64,000 nt of DNA from the IMG/VR virus record IMGVR_UViG_3300010354_000060, positions 18,540-82,539 of that record. The stretch is one strand, 5' to 3'. Positions within the stretch are counted from its first letter, which is position 1. Every line of letters begins with the position of its first letter. The translations under genes and the position numbers were made by a program. This DNA is from a virus. Positions 25,916-33,674 of the stretch are shown one piece after another. Below the pieces are notes generated by a model that worked only from the letters and a program-made list of their open reading frames with translations, did not search any database and had not been told where the DNA came from.

Positions 25916-26295
25916 TGGCAGAGGGTTTCGGTCAGTATACAAAAACATACAATCGTGTTGAACCTGTAAAGGATAAAATTAGAGAACTTAGAGATCCTGA
26001 AGATATGATGTTGGAAATTATGGATATTCTGAAAGAAAAATCTTGGGTTCCTGAAGTTGGTAAGTTTTATACCTTTGTTTATAATCCAAAGACCCCTGAT
26101 ATTAGATATGACCAGCATCCTCTGATTGCATGTACAGAACTTCAAAGGTGGGGGTTCAAAGGAATCAATTTTCATTTGAGAAAGTCAAGAAATTATACTT
26201 GGGAAGAACTTGCTGGTCAACTTCATTTAGTAAGAGACAATGAACTTGATGATTTGTTGTCTATACCATATGAAAAAATCCGTCTAAATAAATAA
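25915..26295 (+). CDS. Unknown protein in the gp4-gp48-gp53 cluster (126 aa)
   Basis: Begins MAEGFGQYTKTYNRVEPVKD. A charged helical N-terminal half is followed by VGKFYTFVYNPKTPDIRYDQ, then HPLIACTELQRWGFKGINFH and LRKSRNYTWEELAGQLHLV. The pattern suggests a small soluble alpha/beta protein. I recall related ORFs in T4-like marine phages but not a proven role. It is translationally coupled to gp4. Its end overlaps the late promoter octamer for gp48, and it sits among baseplate genes, so a baseplate or head-tail joining role is plausible. Confidence 0.7.
   Translation: MAEGFGQYTKTYNRVEPVKDKIRELRDPEDMMLEIMDILKEKSWVPEVGKFYTFVYNPKTPDIRYDQHPLIACTELQRWGFKGINFHLRKSRNYTWEELAGQLHLVRDNELDDLLSIPYEKIRLNK
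26287..26294 (+). promoter_or_regulatory. T4-type late promoter octamer (AATAAATA)
   Basis: Plus-strand AATAAATA overlapping the stop codon of the 126-residue gene and 30 bases upstream of the GTG start of gp48. Confidence 0.65.
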
Positions 26296-26323
26296 AACCC
26301 CCTTATCGGCGGGAGGAATTATA

Positions 26324-27673
26324 GTGCCAGGATCCGAGTATACTTCATATACAGAAAAAGCTGACGGAGCAAGAACTTCTCAAAGCAGACCTTTTATTCT
26401 GAGTGGGAAAAAGTATGATGTTAAGGTTGAGGCAAATTTAAATAATGGAAACGTAACACAATCTTCTATCACACTAAGAAAAGAAGTTTCTGGAAGAAGT
26501 GGAAAGCAATATACAGAATATGCAACAAGTTATGACGGAGGAAAAACTTGGAGCGAACCAGGATCAAAACCACCGAAGACAATTACTCCTGGAGGTCTGA
26601 CTGAAGATGAAATTAAAAGACTTAAACCTGGTGGAAATTTAAATTCTGAAATCAAAAAAAGTGCTATTAGTGCAGTAAAGACTCAAGGTGCTAACGAAAA
26701 ACAGGCATCACAAGCAACAAGTGGAATAAAACCAAATCAAGCATCCCCGACAACAGATCCTGCTAATGCTGGTATTGGAACTACATCTGCAAATGCTGCT
26801 GCAGCAGAGGTTGCAGCACAAAAGGCACTTGCAGAAGTTGAGCAAAGAAAAGAATATGGAAATTTAACATATCCAAAAACTTTAAATGTAGTTGAACAGG
26901 ATTTTATTAGGTTTTCTATGTTGGAATATGTTGCAAGAGGTCTTGGCAATGAAAAATTAGTTGTAACTTCTGAAGCAAGAACCAAAAATAGAAAAACTAA
27001 AGGAACAGTAACACTTCCAATTCCTGCTGGTATATCAGATTCAAATACTGCTCAGTGGGGAGACTCTGAATTGGGCATTCTTGAATCAGCATTAGCGGGA
27101 TTTGGGGAAGCTACCATCACTGGTGGTCCAGGTGCAGGCGCTGATGCTGCACAAAAAACTGCAGATAATCTTGGTCCAGCTGCTGGAGAAGTTCAAACTC
27201 TTGCTGCTGGAAAGTTTGTTCAAATGGCAACGGGTGTTGATCCATTAACAAGAAAATATGGATTGGTTCAAAATAGCAGTTTAGAACTCCTCTTTAAAGG
27301 ACCTGCACTTAGAAACTTTACATTTTCATTTAAATTATCACCAAGATCTAAACTTGAAGCGGATGAAGTGATGAAAATTATTAGGTTCTTTAAGCAGGGA
27401 ATGGCAGCAAAGAAAACAAAAGAAGGAGTATTCTTAAGATCTCCAGATACTTTTAAATTAGAATATTACCACAAGGGAACTGTTCACCCATATCTGAATA
27501 AATTTAAAGAGTGTGCGTTAACATCATGCAATGTAAACTATACTCCCGATGGTAACTACTCAAGATTCTATGATGGTCCAATGACATCATACGAATTGCA
27601 ATTATCATTCACCGAACTTGAACCAGTCTTTGATAGTGATTATACTAACGAAAGCACAGAAATAGGATACTAA
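26324..27673 (+). CDS. gp48: Baseplate tail tube cap gp48-like (449 aa, GTG start)
   Basis: The start is a GTG at 26324, supported by a GGGAGGA ribosome site 6-7 bases upstream. The N-terminal part is Thr/Lys/Gln-rich and likely flexible, with an Ala-rich stretch near residue 160. The C-terminal part is diagnostic: LELLFKGPALRNFTFSFKLS, PRSKLEADEVMKIIRFFKQG, FLRSPDTFKLEYYHKGTVHP and ALTSCNVNYTPDGNYSRFYD. This is the tube-like domain of T4 gp48, which caps the baseplate and starts tail-tube growth together with gp54. It is followed 2 bases later by gp53. Confidence 0.85.
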   Translation: MPGSEYTSYTEKADGARTSQSRPFILSGKKYDVKVEANLNNGNVTQSSITLRKEVSGRSGKQYTEYATSYDGGKTWSEPGSKPPKTITPGGLTEDEIKRLKPGGNLNSEIKKSAISAVKTQGANEKQASQATSGIKPNQASPTTDPANAGIGTTSANAAAAEVAAQKALAEVEQRKEYGNLTYPKTLNVVEQDFIRFSMLEYVARGLGNEKLVVTSEARTKNRKTKGTVTLPIPAGISDSNTAQWGDSELGILESALAGFGEATITGGPGAGADAAQKTADNLGPAAGEVQTLAAGKFVQMATGVDPLTRKYGLVQNSSLELLFKGPALRNFTFSFKLSPRSKLEADEVMKIIRFFKQGMAAKKTKEGVFLRSPDTFKLEYYHKGTVHPYLNKFKECALTSCNVNYTPDGNYSRFYDGPMTSYELQLSFTELEPVFDSDYTNESTEIGY

Positions 27674-27675
27674 AA

Positions 27676-28347
27676 ATGGCAAAACCTTATTTCAGACAAG
27701 TACCAGATTTAGATTACGTTAGTAGAGTTCCTAACGCAAAAATATCAGACTACGTTCGTGTAAAAAATCTTTTTAGAAAAGGTAAACTACGTGATGATAT
27801 CTTTCAGGATCTGAACTACTTTACTAAGTATCAGATCAATGGCAATGACAGACCAGATAATGTTGCTTTTAAAGTTTATAATGACTCAACTTTGGATTGG
27901 GTAATCCTTATTGCAAATAATATTCAGAATATCCAATCAGAATGGCCAATGTTACAGGAAGAGTTTGATAGATATCTTCTTGATAAGTATGGTGATTATG
28001 AGACTCTTTACAGTGGAATTCATCACTATGAAACAATCTCAGTGAAGAATAGTGCTGGAGTTGAAATTGTTCGTGCTGGATTGGTTGTTCCTGAAGATTT
28101 TAAAATGATCTTCTATGATGATGACAATCAAAGACAGATTACTGCAAACAATATAACAGTTCCAGTCACTAACTACGAATTTGAAGATAGAAAGGAAACT
28201 GATAAGAGAAATATCTATGTTCTAAAACCAGGGTATATTCATTTGGTCTTTGATGATATGGAAGATATTATGCAATACAAAAAAGGTTCCAGTCAATATG
28301 TGACTGAAACCTTGAAGAAAACTGATAATATTAGACTTTATTCTTGA
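27676..28347 (+). CDS. gp53: Baseplate wedge gp53-like (223 aa)
   Basis: Begins MAKPYFRQVPDLDYVSRVPN. The sequence VKNLFRKGKLRDDIFQDLNY, then VYNDSTLDWVILIANNIQNI and QSEWPMLQEEFDRYLLDKYG, is the hallmark of T4 gp53, the wedge protein that joins wedges around the hub. A LysM-like end is not obvious; the C-terminal third is YVLKPGYIHLVFDDMEDI and following. The length is close to T4 gp53. Its stop abuts the stop of convergent gp32 with no intervening base and no visible bidirectional terminator. Confidence 0.9.
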   Translation: MAKPYFRQVPDLDYVSRVPNAKISDYVRVKNLFRKGKLRDDIFQDLNYFTKYQINGNDRPDNVAFKVYNDSTLDWVILIANNIQNIQSEWPMLQEEFDRYLLDKYGDYETLYSGIHHYETISVKNSAGVEIVRAGLVVPEDFKMIFYDDDNQRQITANNITVPVTNYEFEDRKETDKRNIYVLKPGYIHLVFDDMEDIMQYKKGSSQYVTETLKKTDNIRLYS

Positions 28348-29298
28348 TCACTCTTCAGCAAGACGCTGGAAGTATGCGAGAGCATCATCTTCATCTTCAT
28401 CAGATTCTTCCTTAGTCAATTGGGGAAGAGAAGGAGACTTGCTACGAGAATATGACTCTTCAAGTTCTGCAGAAACACGACTCTCAACACTTGGAGATTG
28501 TGCATAAGATTCATACTCATCCTCTTGCTCAACAACAGCACGAGACTGTGTAGGAGCAACTTTCTGACCAAGAACACTCTTGAGACGACGCTCAAGATCC
28601 TCATAGGACTTGAATTGATCGGGAGCGACTACGGCAGCAAGAGAGTATTCTTTCTTCCAGATTGCTTCCATTGCTTCATCATCTTCAAGAAGAGGAGCAA
28701 CACGATCAAACTCAGACTTATCGTAGTTCCAGTAACCATCCTTCTTCACAATCTTCAGTTTGAAGTTTGCACCTTGCCAGAAGTCAAAAGGATTGATAGG
28801 AGTCTCATCTTCAAACTCAGGTTGCATTGCTTCCATGATTTTGTCAAAGATCTTCTTGCCATACTTAAACAGGAAGACTTTACCTTCGTTTGCAGGATTT
28901 ACGGGATCCTTCACCACATAGATGTTGGAGTAGTAAGACAGTTTACGCTTCTGCTTACGAACAGTTTCTTTATTTGCTTCAGAACCAGTGTTCCACAGTT
29001 CACGGTTGTATTCGCCCAGAGGATCTTTACCACCAATAGTGGTCAGAGAGTTCTCAATATACCAACCACCAGGACCTTGGAAGGCGTGAGAATACATTTT
29101 TGCCCAGGGAAGTTCTTCACCTTCAGGGGCAGGAAGGAAACGGATGACTGCAAAACCGTTGCCTGTTTTATCCATCTCTGGTTTCCAGAGACGCTCATCA
29201 GCACCACCAGAAGTAGTGCTCATTTTTTCAACTTCTTTTACCAGTTTGCTGGTAAGAGAACCAAGTTTGGATTGCTTTTTAAGATCAGCAAAAGACAT
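28348..29298 (-). CDS. gp32: Single-stranded DNA-binding protein gp32-like (316 aa)
   Basis: Begins MSFADLKKQSKLGSLTSKLV, the cooperative-binding N-terminus. The OB-fold core contains FAVIRFLPAPEGEELPWAKM, SHAFQGPGGWYIENSLTTIG and SNIYVVKDPVNPANEGKVFL. The C-terminal tail is strongly acidic (EESDEDEDDALAYF), as expected for the partner-binding tail of gp32. The whole protein has no cysteine, so the T4 zinc-binding segment (one His, three Cys) is absent; the equivalent stretch reads TTIGGKDPLGEYN. gp32 coats single-stranded DNA in replication, recombination and repair and recruits gp59. A CGAGGT ribosome site precedes the ATG. Confidence 0.92.
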   Translation of the reverse strand: MSFADLKKQSKLGSLTSKLVKEVEKMSTTSGGADERLWKPEMDKTGNGFAVIRFLPAPEGEELPWAKMYSHAFQGPGGWYIENSLTTIGGKDPLGEYNRELWNTGSEANKETVRKQKRKLSYYSNIYVVKDPVNPANEGKVFLFKYGKKIFDKIMEAMQPEFEDETPINPFDFWQGANFKLKIVKKDGYWNYDKSEFDRVAPLLEDDEAMEAIWKKEYSLAAVVAPDQFKSYEDLERRLKSVLGQKVAPTQSRAVVEQEDEYESYAQSPSVESRVSAELEESYSRSKSPSLPQLTKEESDEDEDDALAYFQRLAEE

Positions 29299-29349
29299 GT
29301 GTATACCTCGGATTAATTGGATTTGGCTTTTGTGTATTCCTTTTGTAGT

Positions 29350-29694
29350 CTACCTGTCGGAACCAGTTTTGTCAATCTGTTCGCGCATAACCACAATCAG
29401 CTTGCTCATGTTTCGGAATATGACTGATATATCAGTTCCAGGAGGAAGTCCCATTGTCACGGCAGAATCTGCGATTCTTTTTTTCATTTTCTTTGCTTCT
29501 GGATCATCAGATAAACTTAAACGAGTATAAAGAACTTGTTGTTTCTCTAACAATCTTTGAAGCAGATCTACGTGAGCAATTTTATCTTCCTTGCTCATGC
29601 TGGGAAAAGTAAATACGTTTTTGTAAATCTCTTCCTGCAATTCTGTAATTTCAGTCATCTCAGCACGGACGACTTCGGAACTAAAAAAACTCAT
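29350..29694 (-). CDS. DUF1825 family protein (114 aa)
   Basis: Begins MSFFSSEVVRAEMTEITELQ and continues YKNVFTFPSMSKEDKIAHVD, LLEKQQVLYTRLSLSDDPEA, then DISVIFRNMSKLIVVMREQI. I recognise this as the DUF1825 family, found mainly in cyanobacteria and their T4-like phages, which supports a cyanobacterial host. It is fully helical, soluble and without known function. The start overlaps the gp59 stop by 4 bases (ATGA). The position between gp32 and gp59 suggests expression with replication genes. Confidence 0.85.
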   Translation of the reverse strand: MSFFSSEVVRAEMTEITELQEEIYKNVFTFPSMSKEDKIAHVDLLQRLLEKQQVLYTRLSLSDDPEAKKMKKRIADSAVTMGLPPGTDISVIFRNMSKLIVVMREQIDKTGSDR

Positions 29695-30290
29695 GTATCT
29701 CCTATAACTATTTCTTTCAGGATTTTTTTATATCGGAATACATCAATATTTAGAAAGGGTGCATACTTTTTAATACGCATGGAAGTTAGATCCCACACAG
29801 GGTCCTGTAGTTTCTTATCAAAGTTATTCCCGTACAGGAATATTCTATCATAAATGACCATTGTTTCCAGGCTAATCTTCCCGCTCAGGAATTTTTTGAG
29901 AATGATTGGATGAGATCCTTTTTTGCAATCAAAGATCTCATCAAATTTATTCTCGGAAAACAATTCATTTGATTCTTCTTTAAAGATATACGAAAGAGAT
30001 TGAATTCTCTTTTGCCAATTTGTATATCGTTTTTCCCCTTCTTTAATCATTTCACCAATCCACAAAGACTGTGGATCATCACATGATACAAAGTTTGCAA
30101 CAAAAAACTCTTCTACTTCTTTATCAGTCTTTTGTCTTGAAATTTTTTCAAACCAATACCGATCTCTCCTTTTATAAAAGGAATTAAGAGATGCTCTACT
30201 CTTACCACAATACTTATGATAGTCGTAAGTATTCTTAGTAAAGTGGTTTTTTAAAGAGAGATAGCATTTATAGGCATCAAAAGGCATCAT
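29691..30290 (-). CDS. gp59: Helicase loader gp59-like (199 aa)
   Basis: Contains MPFDAYKCYLSLKNHFTKNT, YDYHKYCGKSRASLNSFYKR, DRYWFEKISRQKTDKEVEEF and VANFVSCDDPQSLWIGEM, the N-terminal pattern of T4 gp59, which loads the gp41 helicase on forked DNA coated with gp32. The C-terminal domain (HPIILKKFLSGKISLETMVI, VWDLTSMRIKKYAPFLNIDV) also fits. The frame opens with TTG ATG ATG; I chose the first ATG (30290). No clear Shine-Dalgarno is present. It is basic, as expected for a DNA-binding loader. Confidence 0.88.
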   Translation of the reverse strand: MMPFDAYKCYLSLKNHFTKNTYDYHKYCGKSRASLNSFYKRRDRYWFEKISRQKTDKEVEEFFVANFVSCDDPQSLWIGEMIKEGEKRYTNWQKRIQSLSYIFKEESNELFSENKFDEIFDCKKGSHPIILKKFLSGKISLETMVIYDRIFLYGNNFDKKLQDPVWDLTSMRIKKYAPFLNIDVFRYKKILKEIVIGDT

Positions 30291-30345
30291 CAAAAAAGTA
30301 ATATAGGGATTTTTTTCTGGGAAAATTTTTGCCCCCTAAAAGGAA

Positions 30346-30603
30346 TTAAAGGGGCAATTTTGCTCTGGAGCTTCTTTTTAGAAAGTTAAGTTCTGTTGCC
30401 TCGTAACGAATCTTTTCTTTAAGTGGTTTTGAAATTAGTTTCGGAACAGACTCAACATCAATATTGTTCTGTTCGCAGAAATAGACAATCGCATCAATAT
30501 AATTCATATCAATGTTAGTCTGAACTAATTTTTCAATTTCTTGAGCGAAACGTGTTGGACAGAAGAATTTACTTTCTAAAACTTTTTCTAATTCATTCTC
30601 CAT
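30346..30603 (-). CDS. gp33: Late transcription coactivator gp33-like (85 aa)
   Basis: The start is taken at the ATG at 30603 (MENELEKVLESKFFCPTRFA), not the upstream codon, because this limits the overlap with the nuclease gene to 11 bases and matches known gp33 ends. The segment NIDMNYIDAIVYFCEQNNID, VESVPKLISKPLKEKIRYEA and TELNFLKRSSRAKLPL is the gp33 signature. T4 gp33 bridges RNA polymerase to the sliding clamp at late promoters. Its presence fits the many NATAAATA octamers in the window. Confidence 0.85.
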   Translation of the reverse strand: MENELEKVLESKFFCPTRFAQEIEKLVQTNIDMNYIDAIVYFCEQNNIDVESVPKLISKPLKEKIRYEATELNFLKRSSRAKLPL

Positions 30604-31273
30604 CTGACCTAGTATTGTGAGATACAAATTCTTTGATATAGCGAACTAATAATTTAATATAGTCGTTTTTGTTCCGTTTGTCAAATACTTTAACTTCACC
30701 ACTGGGAGTAACCATTAAAGTGATTAATTTGACAGGAGGAATATTAGTGAGTTCATAATACGCAGCAGCATAAAACATTTCTTGGACGAAATAGTTTTCA
30801 ATCCACGCTTCTGGTTTTATTTTTTCTGAAGTCTTAAAGTCAATGACTGCAAGTTCTCCTTCGTATTCTGCAATACAATCAACTCTTCCCGCCAATCCAA
30901 GATACTCTGAGTAGAGTGTTCGTTCAATTGCATGAATATTATTTATCTTATCCAGATAAGGTTTAGCATGAATGAACATAATCTTTGTCATTGGTTGGTA
31001 ATTATTCCAATCCAATTCTTTATTTTCCAAGTAGTCCTGACAGACTTGGTGAAAATCAGTTCCTCTTGCAGTTGCCTTGCGAGTAATATTATTGGCTTTT
31101 TCTTCACCAACACGCTTTCTCCATTCAACAAAGATCTGCCGATTATAAAAAGAAGTTACTGAAGTAATGGAAGGCACCCATTGACCATCAGGTAGATGGT
31201 ATAGACGCATTCCATTTGTCTCTTTCTTTTCTAATTCAAGTTCACCCAAGTAATTATGATGAATAAAACTCAT
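30593..31273 (-). CDS. PD-(D/E)xK superfamily nuclease (226 aa)
   Basis: A RecB/Cas4-like active site can be read: H75 in ARGTDFHQ, E123 in TLYSEYLGLAGRVD, D132 in RVDCIAEYEG, and D145-x-K147 in LAVIDFKTS. T4-like cyanophages commonly carry this nuclease beside gp33 and PhoH. It probably acts in recombination or degradation of DNA ends; the exact substrate is unknown. The start overlaps the PhoH stop by 4 bases. The size and complete motif set indicate an active enzyme. Confidence 0.85.
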   Translation of the reverse strand: MSFIHHNYLGELELEKKETNGMRLYHLPDGQWVPSITSVTSFYNRQIFVEWRKRVGEEKANNITRKATARGTDFHQVCQDYLENKELDWNNYQPMTKIMFIHAKPYLDKINNIHAIERTLYSEYLGLAGRVDCIAEYEGELAVIDFKTSEKIKPEAWIENYFVQEMFYAAAYYELTNIPPVKLITLMVTPSGEVKVFDKRNKNDYIKLLVRYIKEFVSHNTRSDGE

Positions 31274-32022
31274 ATGTTCAGTTCCAGTTTTGCGAGAATA
31301 TATTCTTTAACCAGTCCAGAACGAACAATATCTTCTGCACCAAACTCAATGACATTAAACGACGGCATGATCCGAAGAATTCTCATGAAGTCAATAATAC
31401 CATTCTTTTCATTCGTCTTTACTAAGTCCGACTGAGTAGCATCACCACAGAAAAGAATCTTAGAGTTTTCACCAACACGAGTGATAATAGAATCAAGTTC
31501 GTGGAAATTCAGGTTCTGGAATTCATCTACAATAATGATTGCATTGTCCAGAGTAGTTCCCCTAATAAAAGAAGTACTCCAAAAACTAATAGTTCCTTGA
31601 GTTTTGAGGTTTCCATATAGCATTTCAAATGCAGAATCATCAGGCATTTCAAACATATACTTCACCATATTCTTATAAGGAATCTGATAAAGTGAAGACT
31701 TGTCTTCATGGTCTCCAGGAAGAAATCCAATTTCCCTTGTTGCTACCAGAGAACGGACAATATAAATCTTCTCATAGGGAGACCTTTCATCAAGAACATC
31801 TTTCAATGCATTATAAAGTGCGATGAAAGTTTTACCTGTTCCTGCACAACCATAAGCAACGATGTTTTGATCTTGCTTATAGTCTTTGAAGAACTGTTCT
31901 TGATTATCAGTCAGCGGTTCAATCGTCCGCATGATATCAAGATTGATTGGCTTTTTGCGTTTCATTTGACGGTTACTCATACCAAATGGAACAGGATTTT
32001 TGGGAGTATTTTTTCTTGGCAT
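31270..32022 (-). CDS. phoH: PhoH-like ATPase (250 aa)
   Basis: Walker A GCAGTGKT at residues 58-65, the PhoH motif IYIVRSLVATREIGFLPGDH, Walker B AIIIVDEFQN and sensor-like ILFCGDATQSD are all present. PhoH family P-loop NTPases resemble the helicase domain of RecD-type enzymes and are among the most common auxiliary genes of marine phages; their biochemical role in phages is unsettled. A basic N-terminal tail (RQMKRKKP) may contact nucleic acid. It is the second-last gene upstream of gp33 in this operon, followed directly by the nuclease. Confidence 0.95.
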   Translation of the reverse strand: MPRKNTPKNPVPFGMSNRQMKRKKPINLDIMRTIEPLTDNQEQFFKDYKQDQNIVAYGCAGTGKTFIALYNALKDVLDERSPYEKIYIVRSLVATREIGFLPGDHEDKSSLYQIPYKNMVKYMFEMPDDSAFEMLYGNLKTQGTISFWSTSFIRGTTLDNAIIIVDEFQNLNFHELDSIITRVGENSKILFCGDATQSDLVKTNEKNGIIDFMRILRIMPSFNVIEFGAEDIVRSGLVKEYILAKLELNI

Positions 32023-32031
32023 TATAATTAA

Positions 32032-32280
32032 TCAGATTGGTTTTACTTTTGAACCTGGTGCTTTTGATGCTTGGCGGAGAACATCATTCCATCCTGGGTG
32101 AGACTTCTTAAGTCTATCATAAACTTCACCAACTTCTCCAGAATTAGGACAAGTTGATGGGTCAGACCAGTCTCTATCCCAGTCAGGATTATCTTTTTTC
32201 CATTGATCCCAATCGTGAACACTCATAGTAACTTCTTTTTGATCACCAGTTACTTTATTAATGACGGGGTAAGTTGCCAT
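32032..32280 (-). CDS. Conserved cyanophage-type protein (82 aa)
   Basis: Begins MATYPVINKVTGDQKEVTMS and continues VHDWDQWKKDNPDWDRDWSD, then DRLKKSHPGWNDVLRQASKA. I recall this as a protein conserved across T4-like cyanophages and sometimes labelled FmdB-like. Only one cysteine remains (STCPNS), so a zinc ribbon is not intact here. A late promoter octamer overlaps the end of thyX 23-30 bases upstream. It is a small soluble protein of unknown function. Confidence 0.75.
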   Translation of the reverse strand: MATYPVINKVTGDQKEVTMSVHDWDQWKKDNPDWDRDWSDPSTCPNSGEVGEVYDRLKKSHPGWNDVLRQASKAPGSKVKPI

Positions 32281-32302
32281 AGATTACATTAAAATATAGG
32301 GA

Positions 32303-32310
32303 TATTTATT
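32303..32310 (-). promoter_or_regulatory. T4-type late promoter octamer (AATAAATA)
   Basis: Minus-strand AATAAATA overlapping the thyX stop, 23 bases upstream of the 82-residue gene. A short AAATAT/ATATTT repeat lies around it. Confidence 0.55.
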
Positions 32311-33022
32311 CAATGGTGATGGAAGGAGCATCTACACACTCTGGGCATTCTTCACGAGACCATTCAAGTGCTTTGGATACAGCAGGAAACTGGCAAGTGA
32401 AAATGCAACGAATTGCTTCTGCAATTTCCATGTGTTCCTTCTGAGTACCGTGCGAAGAACGTAGATCAATGTAATGGATCCATGACCTTACAGAGCCTGT
32501 CATATAGAGGCGTGTGGGCGTTGCTAAGGGCAATACGAACCTTGCACACTCCTTTGCCACTCCCTTCTCTAGGAGGCGATCGTAGAGTCTCTGAGCGTGT
32601 TCAAAATGAACTCTGATGTCCTCCAGTAAAGTCAGTTTCAAGTAATCGCCAATATCATCAATTGAGTTCTGGCGATTCTTTGTATCCTGACGACGAAGTT
32701 CGGGAAGAGGAATAGTCTTACTCAGCAGATTTGTATCTGCATATCGTTGTGAAAATTCCTGATATGTGAAGCTCCTATGTCGGAGTATCTGTGCCGCGAT
32801 GCCTCTTGTCGTATTGATCTCTACTGTCATTGTTGCCTGCTCAAAGATGCTCCAATGTTGATGTTGAATACAATACTTCAACAGTCCAGCAAAGTTTTGA
32901 TTGTCTTGATTGTTTGGATTACTCACACGAGCACAATACGCCATATGCTTTTCTGCATCTGGAGTAACGCTAATGAGTTTTACTTCTGGTTTCATAAATT
33001 CAAACTCAGTCAGGATATCCAT
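32306..33022 (-). CDS. thyX: Flavin-dependent thymidylate synthase ThyX (238 aa)
   Basis: The ThyX signature RHRx7S is present as RHRSFTYQEFSQRY, with ILRHRSF preceded by INTTRGIAAQ. The N-terminal HWSIFEQATMTVEI and the C-terminal SVRSWIHYIDLRS, EHMEIAEAI segments also fit. The enzyme makes dTMP from dUMP with methylene-tetrahydrofolate, FAD and NADPH, supplying phage DNA synthesis. I chose the ATG at 33022 because AAGGAG lies 7 bases upstream; the longer frame adds 10 residues and would have no ribosome site. The start overlaps the small upstream gene by 17 bases. Confidence 0.95.
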   Translation of the reverse strand: MDILTEFEFMKPEVKLISVTPDAEKHMAYCARVSNPNNQDNQNFAGLLKYCIQHQHWSIFEQATMTVEINTTRGIAAQILRHRSFTYQEFSQRYADTNLLSKTIPLPELRRQDTKNRQNSIDDIGDYLKLTLLEDIRVHFEHAQRLYDRLLEKGVAKECARFVLPLATPTRLYMTGSVRSWIHYIDLRSSHGTQKEHMEIAEAIRCIFTCQFPAVSKALEWSREECPECVDAPSITIE

Positions 33023-33188
33023 CGTCATCTCCTTCATAAAATACTTCATCATAATCAGTCAGATATTGATCCCCAACATTCCGAGGATCTTGTTTATACA
33101 AATCAACATCTGAATAAACTTCTGACTTAAGACAATCAACAAGAGACTCTAAATTCCTAATAATTAGTTTTAGTTTTTCTTTGTCCAT
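33006..33188 (-). CDS. Small conserved cyanophage-type protein (60 aa)
   Basis: The start is taken at MDKEKLKLIIRNLESLVDCL (33188), preceded by AAGAGA, rather than 6 codons upstream. The C-terminus is very acidic (DYDEVFYEGDDDGYPD). The N-terminal helix looks amphipathic with a coiled-coil-like heptad pattern. From memory the pattern KLxxLIRxLESLVDCLKSEV is conserved in cyanophages next to thyX. It is separated from the upstream 33-residue gene by a strong terminator. Function unknown. Confidence 0.7.
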   Translation of the reverse strand: MDKEKLKLIIRNLESLVDCLKSEVYSDVDLYKQDPRNVGDQYLTDYDEVFYEGDDDGYPD

Positions 33189-33218
33189 ATCTCTTTTATA
33201 CACCAAATAATTCTATAC

Positions 33219-33247
33219 AAAAAAAGAGAGGATGTCAATCCTCTCTT
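33219..33247 (-). terminator. Strong intrinsic terminator
   Basis: Minus strand: a perfect 10-bp stem AAGAGAGGAT / ATCCTCTCTT with TGAC loop, followed by a run of T. It ends the transcript carrying the 52- and 33-residue genes. Confidence 0.9.
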
Positions 33248-33252
33248 AAATA

Positions 33253-33354
33253 TCAAGCAACTTGGGGTTGCTTTGCCATATTCAGTTGTGCGATACGAAG
33301 AAGATGTTCTTTCTTTGCTTTTTTCTTAAGGTAACGAACGAAATAAGTATTCAT
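33253..33354 (-). CDS. Very small basic protein (33 aa)
   Basis: An ATG at 33354 follows a GGAGG ribosome site 7 bases upstream and overlaps the preceding stop (ATGA). The product is MNTYFVRYLKKKAKKEHLLR followed by IAQLNMAKQPQVA: a strongly basic amphipathic helix. A strong terminator follows 6 bases after the stop. The good ribosome site, coupling and terminator make it a convincing gene despite its length. It may bind nucleic acid or a host protein; this is inference. Confidence 0.75.
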   Translation of the reverse strand: MNTYFVRYLKKKAKKEHLLRIAQLNMAKQPQVA

Positions 33355-33509
33355 TTTGCTACCTCCTGATTGTTGCAAGGACGGTATGCTACACCACGAT
33401 ATACGTTTTGTGGATGAGCGGGAGCATGTGTTTTGTTATACCAAGATACATACTCTTTTTTTGCATCTTCAGTGTTGTACTTACAACCTCTATAAGTAAC
33501 TTGTGACAT
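33351..33509 (-). CDS. Small YRG-motif protein (52 aa)
   Basis: ATG at 33509 with GGAG 8-9 bases upstream. The product begins MSQVTYRGCKYNTEDAKKEY and contains a second VYRGVAYRPC motif, so TYRGxxY occurs twice. The motif resembles the short DUF4278-type proteins common in cyanobacteria; this is a resemblance only. It is translationally coupled to the 33-residue gene, and its last codons contain that gene's ribosome site. A long structured leader precedes it. Confidence 0.7.
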   Translation of the reverse strand: MSQVTYRGCKYNTEDAKKEYVSWYNKTHAPAHPQNVYRGVAYRPCNNQEVAK

Positions 33510-33674
33510 TAGGTTTTCTCCTTAGTTTTTTAGGTTAAAGAGCGTTCCTTCAGTCGGCGTTTGCGTTCGCTATTTGCGAATAGCGAATGAACGATCCGTT
33601 CCGCGTCGGCTTACTTCCGTCGCATTAATGCGATGAACGTGTTGGTATTTAGTATAAAACTTTTGTAACATTTG
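33510..33674 (-). other. 165-base structured intergenic leader
   Basis: No gene is seen here. It holds a perfect 9-bp inverted repeat TTCGCTATT/AATAGCGAA with TGCG loop (33566-33587), a palindrome CGCATTAATGCG (33621-33632) and GTAACAAATGTTAC at the speD end. On the minus strand a TATACT lies near 33650 without a good -35. It is noticeably more GC-rich than its neighbours and would form a strongly folded 5' leader for the 52-residue gene. Confidence 0.5.

Noticed and set aside
28498-29316. 272-codon plus-strand frame
   Set aside because: Antisense to gp32, which has full family support.
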